Source of the DNA: Stentor coeruleus
Lineage: Eukaryota > Ciliophora > Heterotrichea > Heterotrichida > Stentoridae
Direction of reading: 5' to 3'
Assembly: GCA_001970955.1 (NCBI GenBank)
Contig: MPUH01000760.1
Location: forward strand, 1-36,374
Length of the DNA: 36,374 nt
In this document: piece by piece, positions 1 through 10,345 of the stretch
How the letters are laid out: each line of letters starts with the position of its first letter
How positions within the stretch are numbered: position 1 is the first letter of the stretch
The notes under the pieces: model-generated
What the model was told of the DNA's origin: nothing
Seen by the model: only the letters and a program-made list of their open reading frames with translations
Databases searched by the model: none
Made by a program: the position numbers and the translations under genes

Positions 1-1257
1 ACCTGATTCAGTTTCCCCACCCCATATAAATATAATATCTCCTTTACTTGCATAAGCAAAAGAATGTCTAAGAGAAGGACCATTGTTTTTAGATATGATT
101 TGAGACCATTTAGAAAATAATGGAGTATAAGTCCATAAATCATTTAAAAGTCCGAATTTACCTTTGCCTCCAAAAAGATAAAGCTTATCTCTAACTGATA
201 ATAAGGCTGATCTTAATCTTAGAGGAGGGGAAATATATCTCTGTGAAAGAATTTTTAAAGATATATTATAAGGTGAGGAAAGGGGTATTTGAATAAGAGT
301 ATTATCTAAGGTTTTTGATGAAATACCCCCAAACAGATAGATTGAGTTTTTATGGGAAGTATGACCACAGTTGATAGGAAGATTAAAAGGTAGAATGCTT
401 GAAATATTTGATGAATTTGAAAGGTATATAAAATTTAGAGAATTTGCTGATAAGGTAAGGAGGAATATAGTTTCATCAATAACTACGCTTTCAACTATAT
501 CATAGCTTTTATTTTTTTTAAATACACTAAAAGTTTTAATCTCACACAAAGCAGTCTCAAGGTCACAAAAATAAACATCAGTTAAATTTTTTATAATATT
601 TTCTGAGTTTAGTAATATAATTTTGTTTTCAAAAACTTCTAAATATTCATAATGCAGATTTTTTTTATTTATCTGTGTTTCAATAAAGTTTATAGTCTTC
701 CATTCATCAGAAAAATCATTAAGTCTAATTGGATTTTACTCATGGGTAATAATTGTTAGTGAGCTATCAACAGGAAGACAAATGAAATACTCTTTATTTT
801 TATATTCATAATACCTGACTTTAGAAAAAAATCCTAATACTGTGTCTAGATAATTAATTTTATTCCAGGTGCTTAAAGAAGTTGCAAAACACCAGAAATC
901 AAAAAAATTGTATATGTCAGAATCGCCTGAATAAATGCAAAACTCTTGAGTTTTACTTCTATAAAAGCTTTTTGCCTTACTTCTTGGTTCTAAATAATTT
1001 TTACCTGGCAACACTGATTGAGCGTAAATAATATTCCAAGTAAGCCTCTCCAAATCAAAACTCCACAAATCATTTAAAAAGCAACAAATGCTTTGCCCTC
1101 CGAACAAATATATCAAGTTTCCTACAGGATCCACAGCTAAAGCTGGATTTGTTCTTGGTTCTGGAGAAATTCCATTCTCAGCAAGGTCAATACTATGAAC
1201 GATGCTCTCAGCATCAATCTTAAATAGAGTTAATAGTAAACCAAGCAGTGATACCAT
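1..1257 (-). CDS. Secreted or membrane-associated kelch-repeat protein (partial, runs off left edge)
   Basis: The gene reads from an ATG at 1255-1257 leftwards, is interrupted by a 15-nt intron at 725-739, and continues open to base 1, so its C-terminus is missing. About 414 codons are visible. The N-terminus (MVSLLGLLLTLFKIDA) is a classic hydrophobic signal peptide. A TTG-initiated extension to 1299 exists, but a stop precedes it and ATG is preferred. Kelch blade signatures recur: LIYLFGG with NDLW and W near the start, then IYLFGG, KLYLFGG with NDLWTY, and IIYIWGG at the cut end. This is the usual hydrophobic-GG plus spaced Trp pattern of a beta-propeller. Function beyond a protein-interaction propeller, probably in the secretory pathway or outside the cell, cannot be given. 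The intron joins two parts of the same propeller, which supports the splice. Confidence 0.85.
725..739 (-). other. 15-nt spliceosomal intron (kelch gene)
   Basis: On the minus strand this reads GTAAAATCCAATTAG, a phase 2 intron. Retention would give an in-frame TAA straight after the donor G. Removal joins ...THE to LNDFSDEW and keeps the kelch frame open to the window edge. Position 10 is A. Confidence 0.85.
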
Positions 1258-1796
1258 GAATAAATTATATAAATCAATTTTTTTAAAGCTTGATATCAAC
1301 TATAAAATGAATCATAAATAAAATTAACAAATTTGTTACATGTAATTTTATCAAGAAAATCATAAAAAATAAAAGCAATAGCTGAAATTATAGAAGTATT
1401 TCAAGTTTAATTTTTTTAAACTATTCTCTTGATATAAATTTCGGACTTTTAGTATTTATTTGAGAAAAAAGTATTTCACCATATTAAAATTACCAAAAAG
1501 ACTATTATAATAAATAGACTAAGCACTATAGTAAGATAATATAAAAATGTGTGATAATCGAATTAGAAATTCAAAAACAATTTTATACCTCACTTATAAC
1601 ACATAAACATTAAATTATAATTACTCTTCAATATCAAAAATCTAAAATCAAAAATCTCAACTTCTAAAGTCAAACTTCCAAAATCGCAAAAAATCATAAA
1701 ATCATAACCAAAGCATATTTTCCAGCTTAAATTTCATATTTAATAGTTAAAAATCCAACAACAAAAACTTTCATTATAAGTTGTTACCATATTTAA
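1258..1796. other. Divergent intergenic region, AT-rich
   Basis: This 539-bp spacer lies between the divergent starts of the kelch and DYRK genes, so it should carry both promoters. It is AT-rich. Around 1630-1710 it has a loose repetition of AATC/CAAAAATC-type words, but no exact tandem array. No coding frame, RNA gene or recognisable regulatory element was seen. Confidence 0.5.
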
Positions 1797-3551
1797 ATGT
1801 ACAAGCCTCAGTCTTACTTAACAAATGAATTATCTCCTCAAAGAAAACTAGCGATTAAGTCCAAAAAGCCTACAATAAAAATAAATTTCAGCCTGAACAA
1901 ATCCTCACAACATAAACACAATTTATCAGAACTATCAACACCAAAATATTCAAACCCAAATAAATTTGTTAAAGTTCCAGCAACAACAACTGCAAAAAAG
2001 GTAAAAGAAATTCCTAAATTACTATTCACTAAAATTCGATATGATGGTGATGTTAACTTATCAACAACAAGAGCAAGAAAACATAAGCATACTTTAAGTG
2101 AAAATATTAATCTTCTTGATTATTCAAGTGCCTCTAATACAAAAGTTACAGGAATTAAACAGTTAAACTCAAATAATAAACAAACAGAAAATATTTCATC
2201 AACAGACTCATTAGTTAAAGTTTCAACCCCGCGCAGAATTATTGAAGAAGAAAGAAAACTTCTTTGGCATTCTACAAAACTCCCAGCAACTCCAGCTACA
2301 GTATTAAAAATCTTCATGCATAAAATGAACAACTTTGAGCAAGCTGAGATTTTAAGTTATCATGAAATATATTTTATAGGTAACTATTTTACAAATAGTG
2401 GAAAAGATGTTATAACTAGAAATAACGGATACGATGATGATAGAGGAGATTATAAAATAACAATTGGTGACCATATTGCTTATAGATTTGAAATCTTAAA
2501 TATTTTAGGTAGAGGAAGCTTTGGTCAAGTAGTTCGGGTGTTTGATCATAAAAATAAACTTGAAGTAGCATTGAAAATTATAAGAAATAAATCAAGATTT
2601 CATGAACAAGCTTTAGTTGAGATTGAAATATTAAAATACCTTAAAGACAAAGATGCTAATGATAATTATTGTATTGTTCATCTTGAAGATTATTTTATTT
2701 TTAGAAAACATATGGTAATGAATATTTAGTGTATAACATTTGAGCTTTTGAGTATCAACCTTTATGAATTTCTTAAAAGTAATAGTTTTCAAGGTTTGTC
2801 TTCAAGTTTGATAAGACGTTTTGCGTCACAGATTCTTCATGCTTTGCTTTTATTGAATCGTTATAAAATAATCCACTGTGATTTAAAACCTGAGAATATA
2901 TTATTAAAACAACCTAATAGGTCAGCATTGAAAGTTATAGATTTTGGGTCTTCATGTTTTTATGAAAAGCGTATGTATACTTATATTCAAAGTCGTTTTT
3001 ATAGAGCTCCAGAGATTATATTAGGAATATCATATAGTACTAGTATTGATATATGGAGTTTTGGGTGTATTTTAGTAGAATTGTATACAGGGTATCCTTT
3101 ATTTCCTGGAGAAAGCGAAAGTGAACAAATTCAGTGTATGATGGAAGTGTTAGGACTGCCTCCAATTTCAGTAATGGACAGGTCTACAAGAAAAAAACTG
3201 TTTTTTGACCAAGATGGGACCCCTAAAATAACTGCAAATTCTAGAGGCAAAATAAGACTTCCTGGGAGAAAAAGTTTAAGAGATTTACTTAAAGGGTCTG
3301 ATATCGCATTTCTCGACCTTGTATGTGGATGTTTAGAATGGGACCCTATAAAAAGAATCACTCCAGAAGAAGCTTTGGCTCATGATTGGATGATTGATAA
3401 TGCGAAAAAACTTAACAAAAGTAATTCTAGAGGAGGCAGTGCACAACCTCATCAAGGTCTAACCTCAAGACATAATAAAAAAACAAGTGAAATAACAGTC
3501 AAACCTACTCTTCATAGATCACATAAAAAGTCTTTAAACCTCTTTAACTAA
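1797..3551 (+). CDS. Class 2 DYRK dual-specificity protein kinase
   Basis: Exons 1797-2714 and 2730-3551 encode 579 aa. Residues about 1-160 are basic and low-complexity. Before the kinase lies a segment resembling the DYRK2/4 DH box (EILSYHEIYFIG, then NNGYDDDRGDY). The kinase domain begins near residue 229: Gly loop GRGSFG 238-243, VALK lysine at 260, HCDLKPEN with catalytic Asp 357, DFG 377-379, the YTYIQSRFYRAPE activation segment with autophosphorylated Tyr about 391, and APE 399-401. HCD instead of HRD and the YxY activation loop are DYRK family traits. The exon junction restores the conserved HMCITFELLSINLYE segment, strong proof of splicing. DYRKs autophosphorylate the loop Tyr during folding and then act on Ser/Thr. 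The substrate is unknown. DYRK2 versus DYRK4 cannot be settled, so no symbol is given. Confidence 0.95.
2715..2729 (+). other. 15-nt spliceosomal intron (DYRK gene)
   Basis: Sequence GTAATGAATATTTAG, phase 0, A at position 10. It ends in an in-frame TAG. Removal rebuilds the DYRK kinase core between beta-4 and beta-5 (HMCITFELL). Confidence 0.95.
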
Positions 3552-3627
3552 TAATGAATATGTTCGTAAATATTATCATAAGAATTTACAAAGGAAAGAT
3601 TTAAAACTACTAATGGTTTTTAGGATA

Positions 3628-3870
3628 TTAACCTAAATTAGTGTTGTTTGACCATATGCTTCTATTATAATGATCTTTCTTACGCATATAATGAAGCCTA
3701 GATCTAACATCTTCAGGACACCAACGTTTATAAGCTTCCCAAGTATCAGGACATAAATAATTGTTTTCGCTTTTCATTTCATCTAAGCACTCAAAGTGCA
3801 TTTCTTTAGAAAGCAAACATTGCTTATAACTCATAGGTGCGGAGCTACCTGAAAATCCTCTATGCGCCAT
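3628..3870 (-). CDS. COX6B-like twin-cysteine (CX9C-CX10C) mitochondrial protein
   Basis: An 80-aa protein with Cys18 and Cys28 (CX9C) and Cys40 and Cys51 (CX10C). That uneven spacing is the signature of cytochrome c oxidase subunit 6B (COX12). The LCPDTWEAYKRWCP segment also resembles the family. Such proteins are imported into the mitochondrial intermembrane space by the Mia40 disulfide relay, need no cleaved presequence, and sit on the outer face of complex IV. The length fits COX6B (about 80-90 aa). A COA6-type assembly factor or another CHCH protein is the alternative. Its start codon is only 29 bp from the divergent TTLL gene start, so the two must share a very small promoter region. 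It ends 76 bp from the convergent DYRK gene. Confidence 0.7.
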   Translation of the reverse strand: MAHRGFSGSSAPMSYKQCLLSKEMHFECLDEMKSENNYLCPDTWEAYKRWCPEDVRSRLHYMRKKDHYNRSIWSNNTNLG

Positions 3871-3899
3871 AGTAAATTATATAATAAAAGGTATAACCA

Positions 3900-5795
3900 A
3901 TGTTCGATCCACTCTCTTTGAACTTCAAACGAATAGGTTTTCAATTTCTCACGACTCAAAAATACATGGATAAAAAAAACATTATAACTGAAAATAAATC
4001 ACTTAGTCCCAAATCATTCCCTAAAGATAAAAAAGACAGTTTAGAAAAAAACTTATTCACTAAGCTTGATGAGAAAAAAAATTATAAAAATGAAGAAATC
4101 AAACGGACTAGATTAGAAAGTTTACATTATCGTAGACCTGATCCATATATAAAAGAGCCAACGGAACTTTTTATAAATATTGAAAAAAAACAAATACTTG
4201 AAAGATCTCCTGATCATGAAAAGAAAACAATGCAAAAAGTTGTTGTTAAACCAAGTTCCCCTTTTAAAACTTTTTATGGTAAAAAAAATTTCTCTGAAGG
4301 TTCATCAATTGATGTTCCAGTTGTTTTACCACCACCTCGGACATCAGGAACATTTCTTCAACGTCATTTCAGCCCTTATGATACTTGGAAAGCTAACAAT
4401 AGTATTCCAGTAGGAAAAAAAGTTTTTATTATAAACGGGAATTATCCAGATGTTAGAAAAGCCCTTCTTCAAAGAGGATGGGTTGAAAATTCTGATAACG
4501 AAAGTATTTACTTTGATTTAAAATGGGCTCGAAATGCTAGGGTGCCTCAAAACATGCTTGAATGGCAATTTTATAATCATTTCCCTAGAAATTTTGAACT
4601 TTCAGTCAAATGGCAATTGTACGATAACATAAAAATGACAAATAAAGTTACCCGTGCTAATTATTTAACTTTTATGCCAAGAAGTTTCAGACTAGATTCT
4701 AAAGGTCATGAAGATTTTTCCGAAACTTTTAAGGCAAATTATTCAGTTTCTATATTAAAAAATTTCATGAAATATCCAAACAAATATTTACCTGATCAGA
4801 TAATTATCGCTAATACTATATGTAAAAGATGGATTCAAGAATTAGAAAAACAAAATTATTTTGAAGAACGAGTATCACCATTAGTTATGAATATCGAATG
4901 GAAAATCTTAACAAGTAAAGATCCTAATGAAATAAAAAATTCTTTCGCAAGAATAATGATAAATTCAAACCAAGACGCATATTCAATGACTATAAAAACC
5001 TTAGAAAAACTTGAGGAAGTCGACCCACAGTTTTGTTTAAATGGATCGAAAAACATATGGATTGTCAAAGCAGGGAGAAAATCACGAGGAAGAGATATTG
5101 CGTTATTTAATGATATAAATCAATTGCGTATGCATACATCGACAAGCAACTCATGGGTGGTTCAAAAGTATATTGAAAACCCATTAATCATTTCTAATAG
5201 GAAATTTGATATAAGGCAGTGGGTGTTAATAAGTTCTTCTGATCCTTTGACTATTTGGATATATAAAAAGTCTTATTTAAGATTTAGTCTTGAAAATTAT
5301 TCAGATGATAACATTACAAACCCATATATTCATTTAACAAACAACAGCATATCTAAAAAATCAACAAAATTCTCATCTTCAGAAATTAAAGGCTGCATGT
5401 GGAGTATTGAACAATTTCAAGAATATTTAAAAAATGAAAAAAATATCGATGTTTGGAATACTCAGATATTTCCTGCTATAAAAAAAATTGTGAAATATTC
5501 ACTTTTAGCTATAGGAAATCTTGGAAGGAAAAACAGTTTTGAGATACTTGGTTATGATTTTATGATTGATGATACATTAAAACCTTGGTTGTTAGAAATT
5601 AATTCAAGTCCAGCTATGGATTATAGCACTGTAATTTGTAATTAGAATGTAACAGAAATTCTTGTTAAAGAAGTACTTGAGGATGCTATTAAAGTTATTG
5701 TTGATTTCCCTTCAGGTGTTCTAGATACAGGGAATTTCGAATTGTGTTATAAGGCCAAAAATTACCTTCCTTTTAGAAGGACGACACTATTTTAA
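3900..5795 (+). CDS. Tubulin tyrosine ligase-like protein, TTLL3/8-type glycylase
   Basis: Exons 3900-5630 and 5646-5795 encode 626 aa. The first ~150 residues are basic and poorly conserved. The TTL ATP-grasp domain follows: NIWIVKAGRKSRGRDI, WVVQKYIENPLII, KFDIRQWVLI with PLTIWIYKKSYLRFS, HLTNNSI, a W-x-x-x-x-FQEYL block, KNSFEILGYDFMID and PWLLEINSSPAMDYS. The KSRGRDI and FDIRQW blocks and the FQEYL region match the TTLL3/TTLL8 glycylase group better than the polyglutamylases. These enzymes attach glycine to tubulin tails in cilia and axonemes. The last 49 aa come from exon 2 and complete the conserved ...STNVTEILVKEVLEDAIKVIVD end of the domain, so the intron is needed. Substrate specificity is inferred from family resemblance. 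Confidence 0.9.
5631..5645 (+). other. 15-nt spliceosomal intron (TTLL gene)
   Basis: Sequence GTAATTTGTAATTAG, phase 0, A at position 10, ending in an in-frame TAG. Removal adds 49 conserved C-terminal residues to the TTL domain. Confidence 0.92.
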
Positions 5796-5945
5796 CAATT
5801 AAAGTTAAGATTTGGCATAGTAAAATTTTATCAGGATAGAATTTTATAGTTTTTTTAAAAAATAAATTATCAATATTATTAACTTCTTATACAATTTTTA
5901 ACGTAAATATTTTTTTTTCAATTTAAACTAGCTACAATTAGATAT

Positions 5946-7016
5946 TTAATTTGCAAAAATCTTTTCTATACCATCAATAATAGCATCTCCCCATAAAAAC
6001 TCAGATTTAAACTTGTTTACTCTTGGTTTTCTATTAAACCACTCACACATTTCCTCTTCCGCATTTCCAACTAAAACTCCATAATGTTCAGGATCTCGAA
6101 ACATTTCTATATCATTACCAGAATCACCAGCAACAATAGTAAAATCAGATGTATATTTAAAATATTTTTGAGCATAACGTACACCCATTCTTTTCCCCCC
6201 AATTCTAGGTGTTATATCAATATATCTCCAATCTTTAATTCCTGATATAATAGCCCTTGCATGAATTACTTTTCCTTCCCACAATTCTCCGCTAATATTT
6301 TTTAAAAACTCTTTTAATCTATGTTTATTTTCAATAACATCAGAAATTCTTGCAGTTAACCATACTTTAAAAGGGTATATATATTTTTTATTTGGAATAA
6401 CCATCCATAAAAAATTTTCTTGTACCAATTTTGCCATGATTTCAGAATCCCAATTTTCCCCATCATATAAATGATGAAAGCTAATATGGTTTAAATATTG
6501 ACCTGTTGTATAATCTTTTGTATATGCATCACTACCTACAGATGTTATAATCATGTCAGGTTCTAACATTTTAAAACCTTCATCAATTAATTCTTGATAT
6601 TCTTCTAAGCATCTGCCTGTATTGTATACTAATTTAGATTCATTAAAATAATGTTTACTTATCCAATATTCGTTAAATCTTCTTTGTGATGCATGTGCAT
6701 CAGGATGAGATCCGATTAAAGTATTGTCAAGATCACTTATAAGAAGTATTGATTTTGTATTTTCGATTGGTATTTCTTTACCACGATAAACAGCAAATAA
6801 TGGTACTGAAGGGTTTTTATAATTTTTTCCTGGCTGAGGGTTGTCCCAAAGACCATCACCATTAGTAAAAACAAATTCTGTAAGATTGTTTAGTGTTATT
6901 TGTTGCCAACCTCTACGAAATGGATGGGGAAACATTTTTAAGGATTTCCATTGTCCTTCATATGATGTGTGGATAAAACATGGGCTCCAGTTGGTGTAAT
7001 AATAAACTGTAGCCAT
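5946..7016 (-). CDS. Sucrose-phosphatase-like HAD phosphatase with N-terminal starch-binding-like module
   Basis: The ATG at 7014-7016 gives 356 aa; the longer frame to 7037 begins with TTG. Residues about 1-75 resemble a CBM25/CBM53 starch-binding module (VYYYTNWSPCF, GWQQITL, FVFTNGDGLWDN, GKNY). The rest is a HAD phosphatase of the sucrose-phosphatase (S6PP/Cof) type: motif I DLDNTL at 95-100, motif II Thr in YNTGR near 133, motif III Lys near 275 in GGKRMGVRYA, and motif IV GDSGND 297-302. The DLDNTL/STGR-like/GDSGNDxEMF combination is typical of sucrose-6-phosphate phosphatases. Sucrose synthesis is not a known ciliate trait, so another sugar phosphate or an alpha-glucan-linked role is equally possible. 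The carbohydrate module suggests binding to a storage glucan (inference). No intron was seen. It converges with the TTLL gene 150 bp away. Confidence 0.8.
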   Translation of the reverse strand: MATVYYYTNWSPCFIHTSYEGQWKSLKMFPHPFRRGWQQITLNNLTEFVFTNGDGLWDNPQPGKNYKNPSVPLFAVYRGKEIPIENTKSILLISDLDNTLIGSHPDAHASQRRFNEYWISKHYFNESKLVYNTGRCLEEYQELIDEGFKMLEPDMIITSVGSDAYTKDYTTGQYLNHISFHHLYDGENWDSEIMAKLVQENFLWMVIPNKKYIYPFKVWLTARISDVIENKHRLKEFLKNISGELWEGKVIHARAIISGIKDWRYIDITPRIGGKRMGVRYAQKYFKYTSDFTIVAGDSGNDIEMFRDPEHYGVLVGNAEEEMCEWFNRKPRVNKFKSEFLWGDAIIDGIEKIFAN

Positions 7017-7320
7017 GCTTGATTTATAACTTTTCAAAAAATGTCTTTTAAATGTAAAAAATAGATAGTATAAATAAAATAAACCCTAAATCTTTAAAAT
7101 TGTAATCTCTACCTCTTATTTTTTTAAACTATAAACTTCAAAGTAAAAAATATACCAAAAACTCAATATGCCCATAGGCTAAAAACTTAAAAAAAAATAC
7201 TAACTACCTCCAATACATTTATATCTTTCATAAAAACTTATAAAATTACTGAAAAAAAAAAAATTCTGCGATTTATTAGAAAAAATACTAACAAAGGCAT
7301 CTAAACATTAATAATAATTA
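7017..7320. other. Divergent intergenic region, AT-rich
   Basis: A 304-bp spacer between divergent starts, with A-rich runs (for example around 7249-7263). Nothing else was recognised; it presumably holds both promoters. Confidence 0.4.
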
Positions 7321-8871
7321 ATGGCAGTAACACCAAGAGAAAAACTTCTAAGCGCTTTACAACATGATGATTTAGAATGGTACAACTCAATACTAAGCGA
7401 TTATCAATATCAATTAGAAATATTTATTGATTCAAAAAGTAAGAATTTTTTCCACGATTTATGCAATAGTATTCTTTACCACGGTAGACTGCAAAGTTTC
7501 TTTTTATCCTTACATAAAACTATTCAAGCTTCTCATAATAAAACTACAAGTGAATATTTGAATTCAAGGGCAAAAATTGATGATGATGAATATACTCCTC
7601 TTCATTTTGCAATAGTCAAGCAAAAAAAAGTGAAAAATATTTAGGATTTAGTTTTAATGATGATATCACATGGGGCTAATTATCAGATGATAACAAAAAG
7701 AGGTTTTAATTGTTTACATTTAGCTGGTAAAGGAAATTCAATAGCAATATTTGTTGTTTTATATGAAAAATATTCATTTAGTCTTAATTCTGTGAGTTCT
7801 GAAGGGCAGAATGCATTACAAATGGTTACGTTAAATAAAAATTGGGATTTAGCTTATTTGATTATCGCACTTTCACAAAAAGAAGATCTTGACTTTCAAG
7901 ATATGTATGGGAGAACTTCATTACATTATGCTGTTATGAAAGAAAAAAGGAAAATCGTTAAATACTTGCTTTTAAGAGGGGCTGATCCTTTAATACAAGA
8001 TTTAGAAGGTAAAAAACCTATTGATTTAAGCACTGGATTTGCTGATATTGATAAATTACTTGTATTTTATATATAGAAAAGAAAAAAAATCAGAACTAAC
8101 GGCAATAAAAGAAACTTTTATATCATGTTATGTTCATTATTAATTAAATTTATCATCATATGCTGGATTACAATTATAAAAGAAATCTCTAATATTACCA
8201 AACTTTATTACGTGATTTGTGGATATCTTTTATTTCCTATAACAATCTTTTTTTGGATATTGGCTTCAAAAACAAAACCTGAAATAGAAAAATTAAATGA
8301 ATTATCATTGTCTGTAATTAATATACAGGATCTTTATTGCAAATATGTACCAAATGTTTTATGTCCATATTGTAAATGTGTGAAAAGAAATAAGCATAGT
8401 TATCATTGTTTTACATGTAATATGTGTATTAAAGATTATGATCATCATTGTTATTGGGTAAACAATTGTATAGGTAAAGGAAACATAAAGTATTTTCTTC
8501 TTGCCCTTTTTTTCCTTGTATTAGATTTCACGTATAGCATCATAATTTGTATTCTTTTATATACAAATTTTACTTCAAAAAATGCTATAGGGGTTTTAAC
8601 TTCAATTGTAACAATCGCATCAGTGTTTTTTTTACTTGCCGTAGCACCTTTTTTCTATCTTAACATGTCGAATTTTTTAAACTCGACTTCAGTTCATCAG
8701 AAATTTTCAAACAAAAACGTTAGGAGGAGTTTAGCAGGTTTAAGTGATGTTCAAGATACTGATTCAATGCTGATACAAGAAGATCCATTAGATAGTATTA
8801 GAGAACATGCTCGAGATAGTGAAAGTAGTGAAATTTCGAAATTTAATAGTTTAAATGTTCAAGAATTATAA
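7321..8871 (+). CDS. Ankyrin-repeat DHHC protein S-acyltransferase (ZDHHC13/17-like)
   Basis: Three exons, 7321-7629, 7645-8061 and 8077-8871, encode 506 aa. Residues about 93-235 carry ankyrin repeats (YTPLHFAI, FNCLHLAGKG, RTSLHYAV with LLLRGADPLIQD). Two transmembrane helices follow (about 259-276 and 285-304). Next comes the zinc-binding cysteine-rich domain starting near C338 with the catalytic DHHC at 364-367 (KDYDHHCYWVNNCIG), then two more helices (about 382-402 and 415-436) and a polar tail. Ankyrin-plus-DHHC is the architecture of HIP14 (ZDHHC17), ZDHHC13 and yeast Akr1, which palmitoylate proteins at Golgi or plasma membranes. Here there are four TM segments, whereas HIP14/Akr1 have six. 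Both introns are required to keep the frame. The gene ends 32 bp from the next gene's stop. Confidence 0.9.
7630..7644 (+). other. 15-nt spliceosomal intron 1 (ankyrin-DHHC gene)
   Basis: Sequence GTGAAAAATATTTAG, phase 0, A at position 10, with G at position 3 instead of the usual A. It ends in an in-frame TAG. Confidence 0.88.
8062..8076 (+). other. 15-nt spliceosomal intron 2 (ankyrin-DHHC gene)
   Basis: Sequence GTATTTTATATATAG, phase 0, A at position 10. It ends in an in-frame TAG. Removal links the ankyrin region to the DHHC domain through an open frame with no further stop. Confidence 0.88.
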
Positions 8872-8903
8872 ATTGTATTTATTTTAGGATATTAAAAATA
8901 TGA

Positions 8904-10331
8904 TTATAATCTATTAATTAAGTCTAAAGCTGTTTTCCAATTAAGAGTATTTTCATTAGAGGCTATTTCTTGTAGTAAGCTTATAAAATATTCTTTCTCT
9001 TTCTCTTTAAGTATAGTAACTTCACTTATTTTGAAAACTAACACGCAGTATTCATAAACTCGGCCTTCTTCATTTTTATATTGATTTTGCATTTCAGATT
9101 CATATTTAGCACCAAACTTTTTATAATAAGTTCTTGAAATTATTGATTTAGGAAAAGTAATCACGTTTAAGTTTTGGTCTACTAAAAACATACTCGGATA
9201 AAACTTTAGTTCTTGTCCTAGTTTTTCTGCTTCATAGCCAATTTTTGCAATAGCTAGTGATAGGTTTTTTAATTCTTCGTATGTATAATGTCTGTTTTCT
9301 TGTGCTCTTATTTCTAAATCTTTATCAATTCCATGAAGTTTGAATGGAAATTCTATAGACATATACATATATTCATTATCAAGCCTGGCAAATAAATCTC
9401 CGAAATTGCTTAATTCAAGAGTTGTGATGAAATCGTAAATATAGTCAATCTCTTTAATAATTTTTTTTTTGTTTTTCTCATTTTCTTTAAAACAGTAACG
9501 AAAATAAGTTTGTTTTTCTGATAACACAACAACTGCTTCAAACCCATCATCTTCAGGCTTCTTAAGTGACTTTATTGTTTGATCCTTTTTCGAACAATCT
9601 TTAGAAATACTTAAAAATTTTGTGTATAATGAGTGATCAAATATTCTTTTTAATTCTGCGTACTTTTCTTCATTAATACATTTTTTTGCAAACCTAATAA
9701 GCTTTTTTAAATGCAAAGAATTATTCCCGTTGTTTATTAAGAACTTTAAAGCTTCATTGAAATAAGTAAAGAAAATATTATCAAACCGATTCCGAAGATT
9801 GTCATCAAAGTTCAGCTTTTTCAATCTGATAATCAAACTAAAAAAGTCCATTTTTTCATAAAATGCTTTCAAAACCTTAGGATATATAATTGTATGAAAA
9901 AAAGATAAAATAAACTTGAATTTATCACCTGAAATACTTGAAATGAGTTCACAATGATGCGCATAATCAATAATTTCATTAAGATTTTCTTGATTAACCG
10001 AGCCATGCAAAGCATATACAAATTGTTCGCTAAGTTCAGATACATCATATCTATCTTTTAAATCATAGATAGATTTCAAACAATATTCATAATTATTTGT
10101 TAATTTCTGCTGACAAATAATTTTTAATGCGCAAAGAGTTATATAATCACTTAAGGTCTGATTAAGTATTGGATCTTCAATTGAATTTAGAAGTTCATTA
10201 TAATACGAGTAGTTTTCTATGATATATAAAGGAATGCTTGCAATTTGATTGAAAGTGTTTTCATCAACTTTAGCTCTAGCGTCTTTAAATAAAACCCTTT
10301 CTAAATCCGAGATTTTCATATTTATAGACAT
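8904..10331 (-). CDS. Unrecognised protein, faint kinase-like C-terminal half
   Basis: A 475-aa intronless protein starting at ATG 10329-10331 and ending in TAA. The N-terminal ~240 residues are predicted helical, rich in Leu, Ile, Asn and Lys, with no motif I recognise. A Lys-rich linker follows. The C-terminal ~220 residues have a pattern slightly like a very degenerate protein-kinase C-lobe: YMSIEFPF, then EELKNLSLAIAKIGYEAEKLG, then FYPSMFLVDQNLNVITF. That could correspond to a hinge, the alpha-E helix, and catalytic and beta-8 segments lacking the HRD and DFG residues. This is only a shape impression, so no function is claimed. The upstream TTD14-like gene ends 14 bp away on the same strand, unusually close for separate transcripts. 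Confidence 0.75.
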   Translation of the reverse strand: MSINMKISDLERVLFKDARAKVDENTFNQIASIPLYIIENYSYYNELLNSIEDPILNQTLSDYITLCALKIICQQKLTNNYEYCLKSIYDLKDRYDVSELSEQFVYALHGSVNQENLNEIIDYAHHCELISSISGDKFKFILSFFHTIIYPKVLKAFYEKMDFFSLIIRLKKLNFDDNLRNRFDNIFFTYFNEALKFLINNGNNSLHLKKLIRFAKKCINEEKYAELKRIFDHSLYTKFLSISKDCSKKDQTIKSLKKPEDDGFEAVVVLSEKQTYFRYCFKENEKNKKKIIKEIDYIYDFITTLELSNFGDLFARLDNEYMYMSIEFPFKLHGIDKDLEIRAQENRHYTYEELKNLSLAIAKIGYEAEKLGQELKFYPSMFLVDQNLNVITFPKSIISRTYYKKFGAKYESEMQNQYKNEEGRVYEYCVLVFKISEVTILKEKEKEYFISLLQEIASNENTLNWKTALDLINRL

Positions 10332-10345
10332 TTATTAAACTAAAA

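Noticed and set aside
1838-2332. Minus-strand frames opposite the DYRK N-terminus
   Set aside because: Both are shadows of the coding strand; hydrophobic residues arise from complementing Lys/Asn codons.
2715-2748. DYRK gene as two adjacent genes or a stop-interrupted pseudogene
   Set aside because: Removing a 15-nt GT-AG intron rebuilds a conserved kinase segment exactly.
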